The notes under the pieces: model-generated
Database searches by the model: none
What the model was told of the DNA's origin: nothing
Seen by the model: only the letters and a program-made list of their open reading frames with translations
Source: Janthinobacterium sp.
GTDB lineage: Bacteria; Pseudomonadota; Gammaproteobacteria; Burkholderiales; Burkholderiaceae_D
Direction of reading: 5' to 3'
DNA: 25,167 nucleotides
Assembly: GCA_003482555.1 (NCBI GenBank)
Contig: DMYQ01000344.1
Span: forward strand, 9,468-34,634
Part shown: positions 15,797 through 23,632 of the stretch, piece after piece
Layout of the letters: each line of letters opens with the position of its first letter
How positions within the stretch are numbered: position 1 is the first letter of the stretch
Program-made: the position numbers and the translations under genes

Positions 15797-15821
15797 GCGG
15801 GCCGGATCGGCTCCGGCCCGC
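15797..15821 (+). terminator. Probable terminator hairpin after the Spy-like gene
   Basis: GCGGGCCGGA pairs perfectly with TCCGGCCCGC across a five-base loop, seven bases past the stop codon. The following bases (GCTTCAATCGTT) contain only scattered T residues, so termination may be imperfect. It lies in the convergent gap with dsbD and could act in both directions. Confidence 0.55.
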
Positions 15822-15854
15822 GCTTCAATCGTTCCCGCCCTGCTCCCACTTTTT

Positions 15855-17759
15855 TTACGGCAGGCGCGACAGTGAAGCCAGAAATTTGCCCGCGTCTTGA
15901 TAACCGATCACGCGTGCATCGGCGATTTCAGCGCCCCTGGCGTCGAACAGGATGATGCCGGGCGGGCCGAACAACTTGAAGCGCTTCAGCATGGCCTTGT
16001 CGTCCGCGTCATTGGCCGTCACATCGACCTGCAGCAACAGCGAGGCGGCCATCTTGGCGCGCACGCGCGGCTCGACAAAGGTCAGCTTTTCCATTTCCTT
16101 GCAGGAGACGCACCAGTCGGCGTAAAAGTCCAGCAGCGCCGTCTTGCCACCCGTATGCGCCAGCGCCGCGTCGAGTTGCGCCAGCGTCTTCACGCGCGTG
16201 AATACCAGCGGCTGGACTCGCTCGCCGCGCAGGTGGGCCAGCGGCGCCAGCGCGTCGCGCCCGCCGCTGGCGACGCCCACCAGTTGCACCCCACCCAGCA
16301 AGGCAAAGGCCAGCCCGAGCGCCTTGGCGACCCAGGCGCCGCGCCCCGTCAGCAGGAAGGCGCCGTAGCCGATGCCGAGCGCGCTCCAGCCCAGCATTTG
16401 CAGCGCGCCCGGCAGCACGGGCGACAGCAGCCACCAGCCCATTCCCAGCATCAGCACGCCGAAGAAACGCTTGACGGCATCCATCCACGCGCCCGCGCGC
16501 GGCAGCAAGGCGCCGGCCGAGACGCCCACCAGCAGCAGCGGCACGCTCATCCCGACGGCCATCGCGAACAGGGCGCCGCCGCCGATAAAGACATCGCGGC
16601 TCTGGCTGATGTACAGCAAGGCGCCGGCCAGGGGCGCGGCCACGCAAGGGCCCACGATCAGGGCGGAAATCGCGCCCATCACGAATACGCCGGCCAGCTT
16701 GCCGGAAGACTGGCGGTTGGAGGTCGAGGTCAGCTTGTGTTGCAGCGCGGCCGGCACTTGCAATTCATAGACGCCAAACATCGACAGGGACAGCAGCGCC
16801 ATCAGCAGCGCGAAGCTGCCCAGCACCCAGGGGTTTTGCAGGGCCGCCGCCAAGCCCTCGCCGATCAGACCGGCCGCCACGCCCAGGCCCGTATAGACGA
16901 TCGCCATGCCCAGGGCATAGGTGGCGGACAGCAGCAAGCCGCGCGAACGGCTCACTTTGGCGCCTTCACCGACGATGATGAAGGACAGGATGGGCACCAT
17001 CGGCAACACGCAGGGCGTGAACGACAAGCCCAGGCCGAGCAGCATGAAGAGAGGCAGGATGACCAGCAGCTTGCCGCCCTTCAAGGCCGCCTCGATGCCG
17101 CCCAAGTCGTCGGCGGCGGGCGCCGCGACGGGCGCCGCCGGGGTTTCGGCAGGCGCGGACGGCGCCACGACCGCCGCCGGCGCCACCTTGTCGGACGCCA
17201 CCCCGCTGGCCACGCCTGGCGCCGCGCTCGACATCGACGCCGGCGCCGCCGCCTTGAATTTGCTGGCCAGCGGCGCCGGCGCCGTGTCGCCCGGGCCGCC
17301 GATCAAGTCGACGCGCTTTTCTTGCGGCGCATAACACAAGCCCTTTTCCGAGCAACCCTGGCCGCTGGCGATGAGGGTGAAGGCGCCTGCCGCCTTGACG
17401 GGAATCGTGATCGTGACGGTGTGGCGGTACGTCTCCTCATTTTTTTGAAAGGTTTCGTCGAACTTGACCTTGCCGGGCGGGATGTCGGGCTGGCCCAGGG
17501 TGGCACCGCTGGCCGAGAACTTGAAGCGCTCGCGGTACATATAGTAGCCATCCGCGATTTCGTAGGTGACGGCGACGGTGGCCGGATCTTGCATGCGGGC
17601 GGAAAACTTGAAGGCCGCGTCCGGATCCAGATAGTCTTCGTCGGCGCGCGCCCGCGGGCTGGCGCAGAAGAGCAGCAGCAGCAGGCCGGCAATACACCAG
17701 GCCGCGAGGCGCCGCGGGGACAGGATGGCGCCGGGCGCCGCTGACGATACACTCAACAT
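15855..17759 (-). CDS. dsbD: Thiol:disulfide interchange protein DsbD
   Basis: DsbD carries electrons from cytoplasmic thioredoxin across the inner membrane to keep periplasmic isomerases and cytochrome c maturation partners reduced. The ATG at 17759 follows AGGAAAGG and gives 634 residues; an in-frame start at 17888 would overlap the rplQ terminator. Domains in order: signal or anchor (about 13-39), DsbD-alpha with C136 and C142 (GCSEKGLCYAP), an unusually long Ala/Pro/Val linker (about 160-217), and the eight-span core with C250 (FTPCVLPMVP) and C372 (VGPCVAAPL). The C-terminal thioredoxin-like domain has CVSC at 550-553 (DFYADWCVSCKEME). All six redox cysteines are present. It is convergent with the Spy-like gene. 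Confidence 0.96.
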   Translation of the reverse strand: MLSVSSAAPGAILSPRRLAAWCIAGLLLLLFCASPRARADEDYLDPDAAFKFSARMQDPATVAVTYEIADGYYMYRERFKFSASGATLGQPDIPPGKVKFDETFQKNEETYRHTVTITIPVKAAGAFTLIASGQGCSEKGLCYAPQEKRVDLIGGPGDTAPAPLASKFKAAAPASMSSAAPGVASGVASDKVAPAAVVAPSAPAETPAAPVAAPAADDLGGIEAALKGGKLLVILPLFMLLGLGLSFTPCVLPMVPILSFIIVGEGAKVSRSRGLLLSATYALGMAIVYTGLGVAAGLIGEGLAAALQNPWVLGSFALLMALLSLSMFGVYELQVPAALQHKLTSTSNRQSSGKLAGVFVMGAISALIVGPCVAAPLAGALLYISQSRDVFIGGGALFAMAVGMSVPLLLVGVSAGALLPRAGAWMDAVKRFFGVLMLGMGWWLLSPVLPGALQMLGWSALGIGYGAFLLTGRGAWVAKALGLAFALLGGVQLVGVASGGRDALAPLAHLRGERVQPLVFTRVKTLAQLDAALAHTGGKTALLDFYADWCVSCKEMEKLTFVEPRVRAKMAASLLLQVDVTANDADDKAMLKRFKLFGPPGIILFDARGAEIADARVIGYQDAGKFLASLSRLP

Positions 17760-17886
17760 GAAAACCTTTCCTGGGCGCGCGGGGCGCGCGCCTGCCAAAC
17801 GTGAGTCGCGCGGGAGCGGCAAAAACTGACGGCGCCGGCGGAAAACAGCATAGTACACCGCCGCCGGAGAGGCCGCTCCAGAATGC

Positions 17887-17912
17887 AAAAAAGCCAGGCT
17901 GGGCCTGGCTTT
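17887..17912 (-). terminator. Intrinsic terminator at the end of the spc/alpha ribosomal operon
   Basis: On the minus strand AGCCAGGC pairs with GCCTGGCT across a three-base loop and is followed by a T-run (A residues at 17887-17892 on the plus strand). It starts about 25 bases past the rplQ stop. The plus-strand reading also has a modest T tract, so it may work both ways. Confidence 0.9.
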
Positions 17913-17934
17913 CTCTTACTACAGTGGCACTGAA

Positions 17935-18330
17935 TTACTCAGCGACGACTGCGTCTTCGATGTCGGTGACTTCTGGACGATCCAACAGCTCGATGTAAGC
18001 CATAGGAGCGTTGTCGCCGACGCGGAAGCCCATTTTCAGGATACGCAGGTAACCACCGTTACGGTTGGCATAACGCGGGCCCAGAACTGCGAACAGTTTC
18101 AGAACCATTTCGCGGTCGCGCAGGCGGTTGAAAGCCAGACGCTTGTTTGCCAGGCAATCGGTTTTGCCCAGTGTCAGAATCGGCTCGATAACGCGGCGCA
18201 GTTCTTTTGCTTTTGGCAGGGTGGTTTTAATCGCTTCGTGGCGCAGCAACGAGACAGTCATGTTGCGCAGCATTGCAAGACGGTGTGACGAGGTACGATT
18301 CAGTTTACGGAGGCCGTGACCGTGACGCAT
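17935..18330 (-). CDS. rplQ: 50S ribosomal protein L17
   Basis: The 131-residue L17 begins MRHGHGLRKLNRTSSHRLAMLRNM, the nearly invariant N-terminus of the family, and contains the KTTLPKAKELRRVIEP stretch. It binds 23S rRNA near the exit-tunnel region of the large subunit. It is the last gene of the alpha operon, 124 bases after rpoA, and is followed by the operon terminator. AAAGGA lies just upstream of the ATG. The acidic C-terminal tail (VTDIEDAVVAE) is a common variation. Confidence 0.98.
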   Translation of the reverse strand: MRHGHGLRKLNRTSSHRLAMLRNMTVSLLRHEAIKTTLPKAKELRRVIEPILTLGKTDCLANKRLAFNRLRDREMVLKLFAVLGPRYANRNGGYLRILKMGFRVGDNAPMAYIELLDRPEVTDIEDAVVAE

Positions 18331-18415
18331 GGTAAATCCTTTCGGTGAGTGTTCATCCAGTTCTTCGATCGACTCTGCAAGCAGCGCCGCGGACCGGTTG
18401 TCGTAAAATTACGCA

Positions 18416-18435
18416 CCCGCGACACATGCCGCGGG
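18416..18435 (-). other. Hairpin in the rpoA-rplQ spacer
   Basis: CCCGCG and CGCGGG pair across an eight-base loop about 20 bases after the rpoA stop. No T-run follows on the minus strand, so it is more likely an RNA stability or processing element than a terminator, if it does anything. Confidence 0.3.
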
Positions 18436-18454
18436 CGGTTTGCTGCAAAAAAAA

Positions 18455-19432
18455 TTACTTCTCCAAACCTGCGGGCGGCCAGTTTTCCAGCTTCATGCCC
18501 AAGGTCAAGCCGCGCGAAGCGAGCACTTCCTTGATTTCGTTGAGCGACTTGCGGCCCAGGTTTGGTGTCTTCAACAGCTCGTTTTCCGAACGCTGGATCA
18601 GATCGCCGATGTAGTAAATGTTTTCGGCTTTCAGGCAGTTCGCCGAGCGCACCGTCAGTTCCAGGTCGTCGACTGGACGCAACAGGATAGGATCGACCAG
18701 CGGAGCGCGCGATGGCGCTTCGGCGGCCGCTTCCGTGCCTTCCAGGGCGGCGAAGACGTTCAATTGATCGACCAGGACGCGGGCCGATTGACGAATCGCT
18801 TCTTCCGGCGAAATGACACCGTTCGTTTCGATGTTGATGATCAGCTTGTCGAGGTCGGTACGTTGTTCGACGCGGGCCGATTCAACGAAATACGACACCC
18901 GGCGCACTGGCGAAAACGAGGCGTCCAGGATGATGCGACCGATGGTCTTGTTGGCGTCTTCCGACAGGCGACGGACATTGCCCGGCACATAGCCGCGGCC
19001 TTTTTCGACCTTGATCTGCATGTCCAGCTTACCGCCAGCGGTCAGGTGGGCAATCACGTGGTCCGGGTTGATCAGCTCGACGTCGTGCGGCAGATCGATA
19101 TCGGAAGCCAGGATCGCGCCTTCGCCTTCTTTTTTCAGGGTCAGGGTCACCGAATCGCGGTTGTGGACTTTGAAAACCACACCCTTCAAGTTCAGCAACA
19201 GATCGACGACGTCTTCTTGCACGCCATCGAGTGAGGAATATTCGTGTACCACACCGGCGATCGTTACTTCGGTCGGCGCATAGCCCACCATCGAAGACAG
19301 CAACACGCGGCGCAACGCGTTACCCAATGTGTGGCCGTAGCCGCGCTCGAAAGGCTCCATCACGACTTTGGCGTGACCGGCACCGAGAGCTTCAACATCG
19401 ATAATACGTGGCTTCAACAAACTGTTTTGCAT
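18455..19432 (-). CDS. rpoA: RNA polymerase alpha subunit
   Basis: A 325-residue alpha subunit, which nucleates RNA polymerase assembly and contacts UP elements and activators. The N-terminal dimerisation domain includes RGYGHTLGNALRRVLLSSM (about 29-47). The C-terminal domain carries RSANCLKAENIYYIGDLIQR, with the arginine and neighbouring residues that touch UP-element DNA, and the helix-hairpin-helix TPNLGRKSLNEIKEVL. Length and motifs are normal. It lies between rpsD and rplQ as in other proteobacteria. The 102-base spacer before it contains a strong terminator-like hairpin. Confidence 0.98.
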   Translation of the reverse strand: MQNSLLKPRIIDVEALGAGHAKVVMEPFERGYGHTLGNALRRVLLSSMVGYAPTEVTIAGVVHEYSSLDGVQEDVVDLLLNLKGVVFKVHNRDSVTLTLKKEGEGAILASDIDLPHDVELINPDHVIAHLTAGGKLDMQIKVEKGRGYVPGNVRRLSEDANKTIGRIILDASFSPVRRVSYFVESARVEQRTDLDKLIINIETNGVISPEEAIRQSARVLVDQLNVFAALEGTEAAAEAPSRAPLVDPILLRPVDDLELTVRSANCLKAENIYYIGDLIQRSENELLKTPNLGRKSLNEIKEVLASRGLTLGMKLENWPPAGLEK

Positions 19433-19489
19433 GAAATGTCCTTTTCAATACCCTCGGCTCATTACACCGATAAGGCTGATGGCATAGGT

Positions 19490-19515
19490 AAAACGCCCAC
19501 TCGAGCGAGTGGGCG
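19490..19515 (-). terminator. Terminator-like hairpin between rpsD and rpoA
   Basis: On the minus strand CGCCCACTCG pairs with CGAGTGGGCG around a two-base centre (nine pairs with a four-base loop in practice), followed by TTTTACC. It begins about 20 bases after the rpsD stop. The T-run is only four long, so partial termination or an mRNA-stabilising hairpin both fit. Confidence 0.6.
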
Positions 19516-19534
19516 GAGGTGCGGCAGACTGCTA

Positions 19535-20158
19535 TTAACGCGAATACAGCTCGACGATCAGCGATTCGTTGACGTCGTTAGCGATTTCGTTACGTTCCGG
19601 CAGGGACTTGAAAGTGCCTTCCATCTTCTTGGCGTCGACGGACACCCAGCTTGGCATACCGATTTGTTCGGCCAGCGACAACGCTTCCAGGATACGCACT
19701 TGCTTTTTCGACTTTTCGCGCACGGCGATGATGTCGCCGGTCTTGACCGAGTACGAAGCGATGTTGACAACGATACCGTTGACGGTGAACGCCTTGTGGC
19801 TGACCAATTGACGCGCTTCGGCGCGGGTCGAACCAAAGCCCATGCGGTAGCAAACGTTGTCCAGACGGGTTTCCAGCAATTTCAGCAGGGTTTCGCCGGT
19901 GTTGCCTTTACGACGATCCGCTTCGGCGAAGTAGCGGCGGAATTGACGTTCCAGCACGCCGTACATGCGCTTGACTTTTTGCTTTTCGCGCAGTTGGTTA
20001 CCGTAGTCCGAAGTGCGGGCGCCGGATTTGACACCATGTTGGCCTGGCTTGACGTCCAGTTTGCACTTGGAGTCCAGCGAGCGACGGGCGCTCTTCAGGA
20101 ACAGGTCTGTACCTTCACGGCGGGAAAGTTTTGCTTTAGGTCCGATATAACGTGCCAC
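19535..20158 (-). CDS. rpsD: 30S ribosomal protein S4
   Basis: S4 is a primary 16S rRNA binder and, in E. coli, the translational repressor of the alpha operon. The 207-residue product begins MARYIGPKAKLSRREGTDLF and contains the S4 RNA-binding domain (RLDNVCYRMGFGSTRAEARQLVSHKAF). It has a single cysteine in the N-terminal region (SKCKLD) rather than the cluster of the zinc-binding form. The start codon is GTG at 20158, with AAAGGAAG at good spacing. It is separated from rpsK by 232 bases that hold several hairpins, which suggests that its expression is tuned separately from the upstream genes. Confidence 0.98.
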   Translation of the reverse strand: MARYIGPKAKLSRREGTDLFLKSARRSLDSKCKLDVKPGQHGVKSGARTSDYGNQLREKQKVKRMYGVLERQFRRYFAEADRRKGNTGETLLKLLETRLDNVCYRMGFGSTRAEARQLVSHKAFTVNGIVVNIASYSVKTGDIIAVREKSKKQVRILEALSLAEQIGMPSWVSVDAKKMEGTFKSLPERNEIANDVNESLIVELYSR

Positions 20159-20210
20159 GGTGCTTCCTTTTCATATGATAACGCCCCAGCCGCGGTGCGG
20201 TTAGGCGCTA

Positions 20211-20233
20211 GTCTGATTCGAGTTCAATCAGAC
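20211..20233 (-). promoter_or_regulatory. rpsD leader hairpin
   Basis: GTCTGATT pairs exactly with AATCAGAC across a seven-base loop, 53 bases before the rpsD start. No T-run follows. Just downstream, TAGCGCC can pair with GGGCGTTA (one wobble) close to the ribosome site. Together they make a structured leader that could control rpsD translation. Confidence 0.5.
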
Positions 20234-20247
20234 GGTGGCTGACAACG

Positions 20248-20275
20248 AAAAACCCGTCGAACGGAATTCGACAGG
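20248..20275 (-). terminator. Terminator-like hairpin between rpsK and rpsD
   Basis: On the minus strand CCTGTCGAA pairs with TTCGACGGG (nine pairs, one G-T) across a five-base loop and is followed by five T residues. This has the form of an intrinsic terminator about 115 bases past rpsK and 90 bases before rpsD, in the middle of an operon that is usually continuous. Confidence 0.65.
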
Positions 20276-20290
20276 CAACAACAGCCGGGC

Positions 20291-20319
20291 AGTATAACCG
20301 TTTCCGGCTGCCTGCTCCA
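20291..20319 (-). promoter_or_regulatory. Possible internal promoter before rpsD
   Basis: TATACT (minus strand, 20291-20296) matches five of six bases of the -10 consensus, with a poor -35 (TGGAGC, three of six) at 17 bases. The -10 lies in the loop of an exact inverted repeat, CAGCCGG / CCGGCTG, at 20282-20310. A start here would be only about ten bases before the terminator-like hairpin, which argues for caution. Confidence 0.3.
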
Positions 20320-20390
20320 GCGATTTATGCTAACGACTCAAGAACGTGAGCAGCCGGCGCTTGCGCACCCCCTGCTTGCGGCTGAATCAA

Positions 20391-20795
<405 letters not shown>

Positions 20796-20832
20796 AATTA
20801 TTCCCTTGAACCCAACATCGTGCTACTTAGGA

Positions 20833-21198
20833 TTATTTCTTCAACGATTGTGCTGCTTTACGCGGGCCCTTGCGGGTACGTGCATTGGTGCGCGTGCGTT
20901 GACCACGGCAAGGCAGACCCTTGCGATGACGCATGCCGCGGTAGCAACCCAGATCCATCAAACGCTTGATGTTCATCGAAATTTCGCGGCGCAGATCGCC
21001 TTCGACGATGAATTTACCGATCTCTTCGCGCAGCTTTTCCAGCTCGCTGTCGTCCAGATCTTTGATCTTCTTGTTGGTAGCTACACCGGTTGCTGCACAG
21101 ATTTTTTGTGCGCGTGGGCGGCCAACACCGTAGATGGCTGTCAAGCCGATAACAGTGTGCTGATGATTGGGGATATTAACCCCTGCAATACGTGCCAT
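20833..21198 (-). CDS. rpsM: 30S ribosomal protein S13
   Basis: The 121-residue S13, a head protein of the small subunit that contacts the P-site tRNA and the large subunit. It starts MARIAGVNIPNHQHTVIGLT and carries the GCYRGMRHRKGLPCRGQRTRTNARTRKG block that is nearly invariant in bacteria. GAGGAA lies upstream of the ATG at 21198. It follows rpmJ by 14 bases. In E. coli the S4 repressor site is in the rpsM leader; here the spacer is too short to hold the same pseudoknot. Confidence 0.98.
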   Translation of the reverse strand: MARIAGVNIPNHQHTVIGLTAIYGVGRPRAQKICAATGVATNKKIKDLDDSELEKLREEIGKFIVEGDLRREISMNIKRLMDLGCYRGMRHRKGLPCRGQRTRTNARTRKGPRKAAQSLKK

Positions 21199-21212
21199 GT
21201 GTTATTCCTCGA

Positions 21213-21326
21213 TTAACCTTGACGCTGCTTGTGACGTGGTTCCACGCAGATAACGCGGACTACGCCTTTGCGCTTGATGATCTTGCAGTTGCGGCAGATC
21301 CGCTTGACTGATGCGAGAACTTTCAT
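21213..21326 (-). CDS. rpmJ: 50S ribosomal protein L36 (zinc-binding form)
   Basis: A 37-residue protein starting at ATG 21326: MKVLASVKRICRNCKIIKRK, ending RHKQRQG. The zinc ligands C11, C14, C27 and H32 are all present, so this is the zinc-containing form rather than the zinc-free paralogue that some bacteria switch to in zinc limitation. It lies between infA and rpsM, the expected place, with 32 and 14 bases to its neighbours. Confidence 0.97.
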   Translation of the reverse strand: MKVLASVKRICRNCKIIKRKGVVRVICVEPRHKQRQG

Positions 21327-21358
21327 TTTGGGGCTCTTTCTTTGGTTTGATTCACGTG

Positions 21359-21577
21359 TTACTTGGTCCGGAACACGATGCGGGCTCGGCTCAGGTCGTA
21401 AGGTGTCAACTCTACCGTCACCTTATCACCAGGTAAGATGCGAATATAATTCATCCGCATTTTACCCGAAATATGCCCGAGCACCACGTGTCCGTTTTCC
21501 AGCTTCACTCGAAATGTTGCATTTGGGAGATTCTCAAGAATCTCGCCCTGCATCTGTATGACGTCGTCTTTTGCCAT
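21359..21577 (-). CDS. infA: Translation initiation factor IF-1
   Basis: The 72-residue single-domain OB-fold factor binds the ribosomal A site during initiation. The sequence MAKDDVIQMQGEILENLP, then FRVKLENGHVVLGHISGKMR and IRILPGDKVTVELTPYDL, matches the family throughout. It is located between secY and rpmJ, 20 bases after secY, as in beta-proteobacteria and Gram-positives; E. coli has its infA elsewhere. Many relatives carry a second infA copy, which cannot be judged from this window. Confidence 0.97.
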   Translation of the reverse strand: MAKDDVIQMQGEILENLPNATFRVKLENGHVVLGHISGKMRMNYIRILPGDKVTVELTPYDLSRARIVFRTK

Positions 21578-21597
21578 TCGGTATGTTTATCCCGCGC

Positions 21598-22932
21598 TTA
21601 TCGCGTCGGAATTCCGCCCTTGAAATTTGCTTTGCGCAGCAGCGATTCATATTGCTGCGACATCACGTAGTTTTGTACCTGGGCCATGAAATCCATGGTC
21701 ACAACCACAATAATCAATAAAGAAGTACCACCAAAATAGAACGGTACCTTCCACTGGGCATGCATAAATTCCGGCAACAAACACACCAGAGTGATGTAGA
21801 CGGCGCCGGCCAGTGTCAACCGTGTCAAGATCTTGTCGATGTAACGGGCAGTCTGCTCGCCTGGACGAATCCCGGGAACGAAAGCGCCGCTCTTCTTCAA
21901 GTTATCCGCTGTTTCCTTGCTGTTGAACACCAGCGCGGTATAGAAGAAACAGAAAAACACGATGGCCACCGCATACAGGAGCGCATGGATAGGCTCGCCT
22001 GGCCCCATCGATGCCGCCAAATCTTTCAAGAACACGACCACCCGGTTGGATGGATCGGCGCCCTTGGAAAACCAGTCCACTATCGTGGCGGGAAACAAGA
22101 TGATCGATGAAGCAAAGATCGGCGGAATCACGCCGGCCATGTTCAACTTCAGCGGCAAGTGACTCGTTTGTCCGCCGTAAATCTTGTTGCCAACCTGGCG
22201 CTTCGCATAATTGACCAGGATCTTGCGCTGACCGCGTTCGACGAAAACGACGAAGTAAGTCACCAAGGCCACCAGTACCACGATGACGATCGCGCCCACG
22301 CTGCTGATCGAACCGCTCGACACGAGGGAGAACAAGCCACCCAGAGCCGCCGGCAGACCGGCTGCGATGCCGGCGAAAATGATGATCGAGATGCCATTAC
22401 CCAAACCGCGCTCGGTAATTTGCTCGCCCAACCACATCAGGAACATTGTTCCGGTCAACAAGGTGACAACCGTTACGAAGCGGAACGCCATGCCGGGATC
22501 GAGAACCAGATTCGGTTGCGACTCCAGCGCGACCGCGATGCCCAGCGCTTGAAACAGCGCCAGTCCAACCGTGAAATACCGGGTGTACTGGGTGATCTTG
22601 CGTCGGCCAGCTTCGCCTTCTTTTTTCAGCGCTTCCATCTGCGGCGACACGATCGACATCAATTGCATGATGATCGAGGCCGAAATGTAAGGCATGATAC
22701 CCAGCGCAAATACTGTAAAACGGGACAGGGCGCCACCCGAGAACATGTTGAACATGCCCAGGATGCCGCCTTCGTTCTGTTTAAACAGCAAGGCTAATTG
22801 TGTCGGGTCGATCCCGGGAACCGGGACGTGAGCACCGATACGATAAACCACCAATGCGCCAAGCAAAAACCAGAGCCGTCCCCAAGGGAAACCGGCTGCT
22901 GCACTTTTAGCAAGTTGTGGATTAGTCGCCAA
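21598..22932 (-). CDS. secY: Protein translocase subunit SecY
   Basis: The 444-residue channel subunit of the Sec translocon. The N-terminus MATNPQLAKSAAAGFPWGRLWFLLGALVVYRIGAHVP is followed by the plug region (FNMFSGGALSRFTVFALGIMPYISASI) and ten hydrophobic spans. The cytoplasmic loops include ERGQRKILVNYAKRQVG and FVPGIRPGEQTARYID. The start is TTG at 22932, preceded by GGAG at six bases; no ATG is available in frame at that position. It follows rplO by 47 bases and precedes infA by 20. Confidence 0.97.
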   Translation of the reverse strand: MATNPQLAKSAAAGFPWGRLWFLLGALVVYRIGAHVPVPGIDPTQLALLFKQNEGGILGMFNMFSGGALSRFTVFALGIMPYISASIIMQLMSIVSPQMEALKKEGEAGRRKITQYTRYFTVGLALFQALGIAVALESQPNLVLDPGMAFRFVTVVTLLTGTMFLMWLGEQITERGLGNGISIIIFAGIAAGLPAALGGLFSLVSSGSISSVGAIVIVVLVALVTYFVVFVERGQRKILVNYAKRQVGNKIYGGQTSHLPLKLNMAGVIPPIFASSIILFPATIVDWFSKGADPSNRVVVFLKDLAASMGPGEPIHALLYAVAIVFFCFFYTALVFNSKETADNLKKSGAFVPGIRPGEQTARYIDKILTRLTLAGAVYITLVCLLPEFMHAQWKVPFYFGGTSLLIIVVVTMDFMAQVQNYVMSQQYESLLRKANFKGGIPTR

Positions 22933-22979
22933 TTTTCGCTCCGATCAAGCTGCTGCGTTTAACAGACAATTCGGTCAAC

Positions 22980-23411
22980 TCAGGCTACCGAGCCGCCGGC
23001 CGCTTCGATGGCCGCTTTCGCGCCCGCGGACACTTTCAAGCCCTTCAAATTCACCGCTTTGGTGATCTCGCCGGACAGAATCACGCGTACGTCACGGGCC
23101 AACACGCCCAGTACGCCAGCTTGTTTCAAGACCAGGATGTCGACTTCGCCAACGGCCAGCTTGTTCAAATCGGACAGACGCACTTCAGCTTTGAAGGTGG
23201 CGTGCATCGATTTGAAACCGCGCTTAGGCAGACGGCGTTGCAGAGGCATCTGACCGCCTTCGAAACCGACTTTATGAAAGCCGCCCGAACGCGATTTCTG
23301 ACCCTTGTGACCGCGACCGGCGGTCTTACCGATACCGGAGCCGATACCACGACCCACGCGACGCTTTGCGTGTTTGGCACCGACTGCTGGCTGAATAGTA
23401 TTCAATTCCAT
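22980..23411 (-). CDS. rplO: 50S ribosomal protein L15
   Basis: The 143-residue L15 has the glycine- and arginine-rich N-terminal extension GRGIGSGIGKTAGRGHKGQK that threads into 23S rRNA, followed by the globular domain ending AGAKAAIEAAGGSVA. The ATG at 23411 (MELNTIQPAVGAKHAKRRVG) has GGAG upstream; an in-frame start at 23453 would overlap rpmD and was rejected. It lies directly before secY, as in nearly all bacteria. Confidence 0.97.
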   Translation of the reverse strand: MELNTIQPAVGAKHAKRRVGRGIGSGIGKTAGRGHKGQKSRSGGFHKVGFEGGQMPLQRRLPKRGFKSMHATFKAEVRLSDLNKLAVGEVDILVLKQAGVLGVLARDVRVILSGEITKAVNLKGLKVSAGAKAAIEAAGGSVA

Positions 23412-23442
23412 GTTTTTGCTCCGTTCGAGTAAGCCCGAAGGC

Positions 23443-23622
23443 TTACGCGACAACTTTAACGAGATACGATACTTTATTGATCATGCCGCGCACGGATGGG
23501 GTGTCTTGCAACTCGGCAACCGAGTTAACCCGACGCAGACCCAGGCCGCGCACGGTAGCGCGATGCGATTCGCGCGTACCGATCAAGCCCTTGACCAATT
23601 GCACTTTGACTGTGTTTGTCAT
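23443..23622 (-). CDS. rpmD: 50S ribosomal protein L30
   Basis: A 59-residue protein starting at ATG 23622: MTNTVKVQLVKGLIGTRESH, with the typical RATVRGLGLRRVNSV segment and ending SYLVKVVA. It was identified by reading the gap between rpsE and rplO on the minus strand. Ten bases separate it from the rpsE stop and 31 from the rplO start. Length is normal for bacterial L30. Confidence 0.97.
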   Translation of the reverse strand: MTNTVKVQLVKGLIGTRESHRATVRGLGLRRVNSVAELQDTPSVRGMINKVSYLVKVVA

Positions 23623-23632
23623 TTTTTCCGCC

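Noticed and set aside
15897..17744. 615-residue open frame on the plus strand
   Set aside because: It is antisense to dsbD, with low-complexity Arg/Gln/His composition and no recognisable motif; dsbD has all six redox cysteines.
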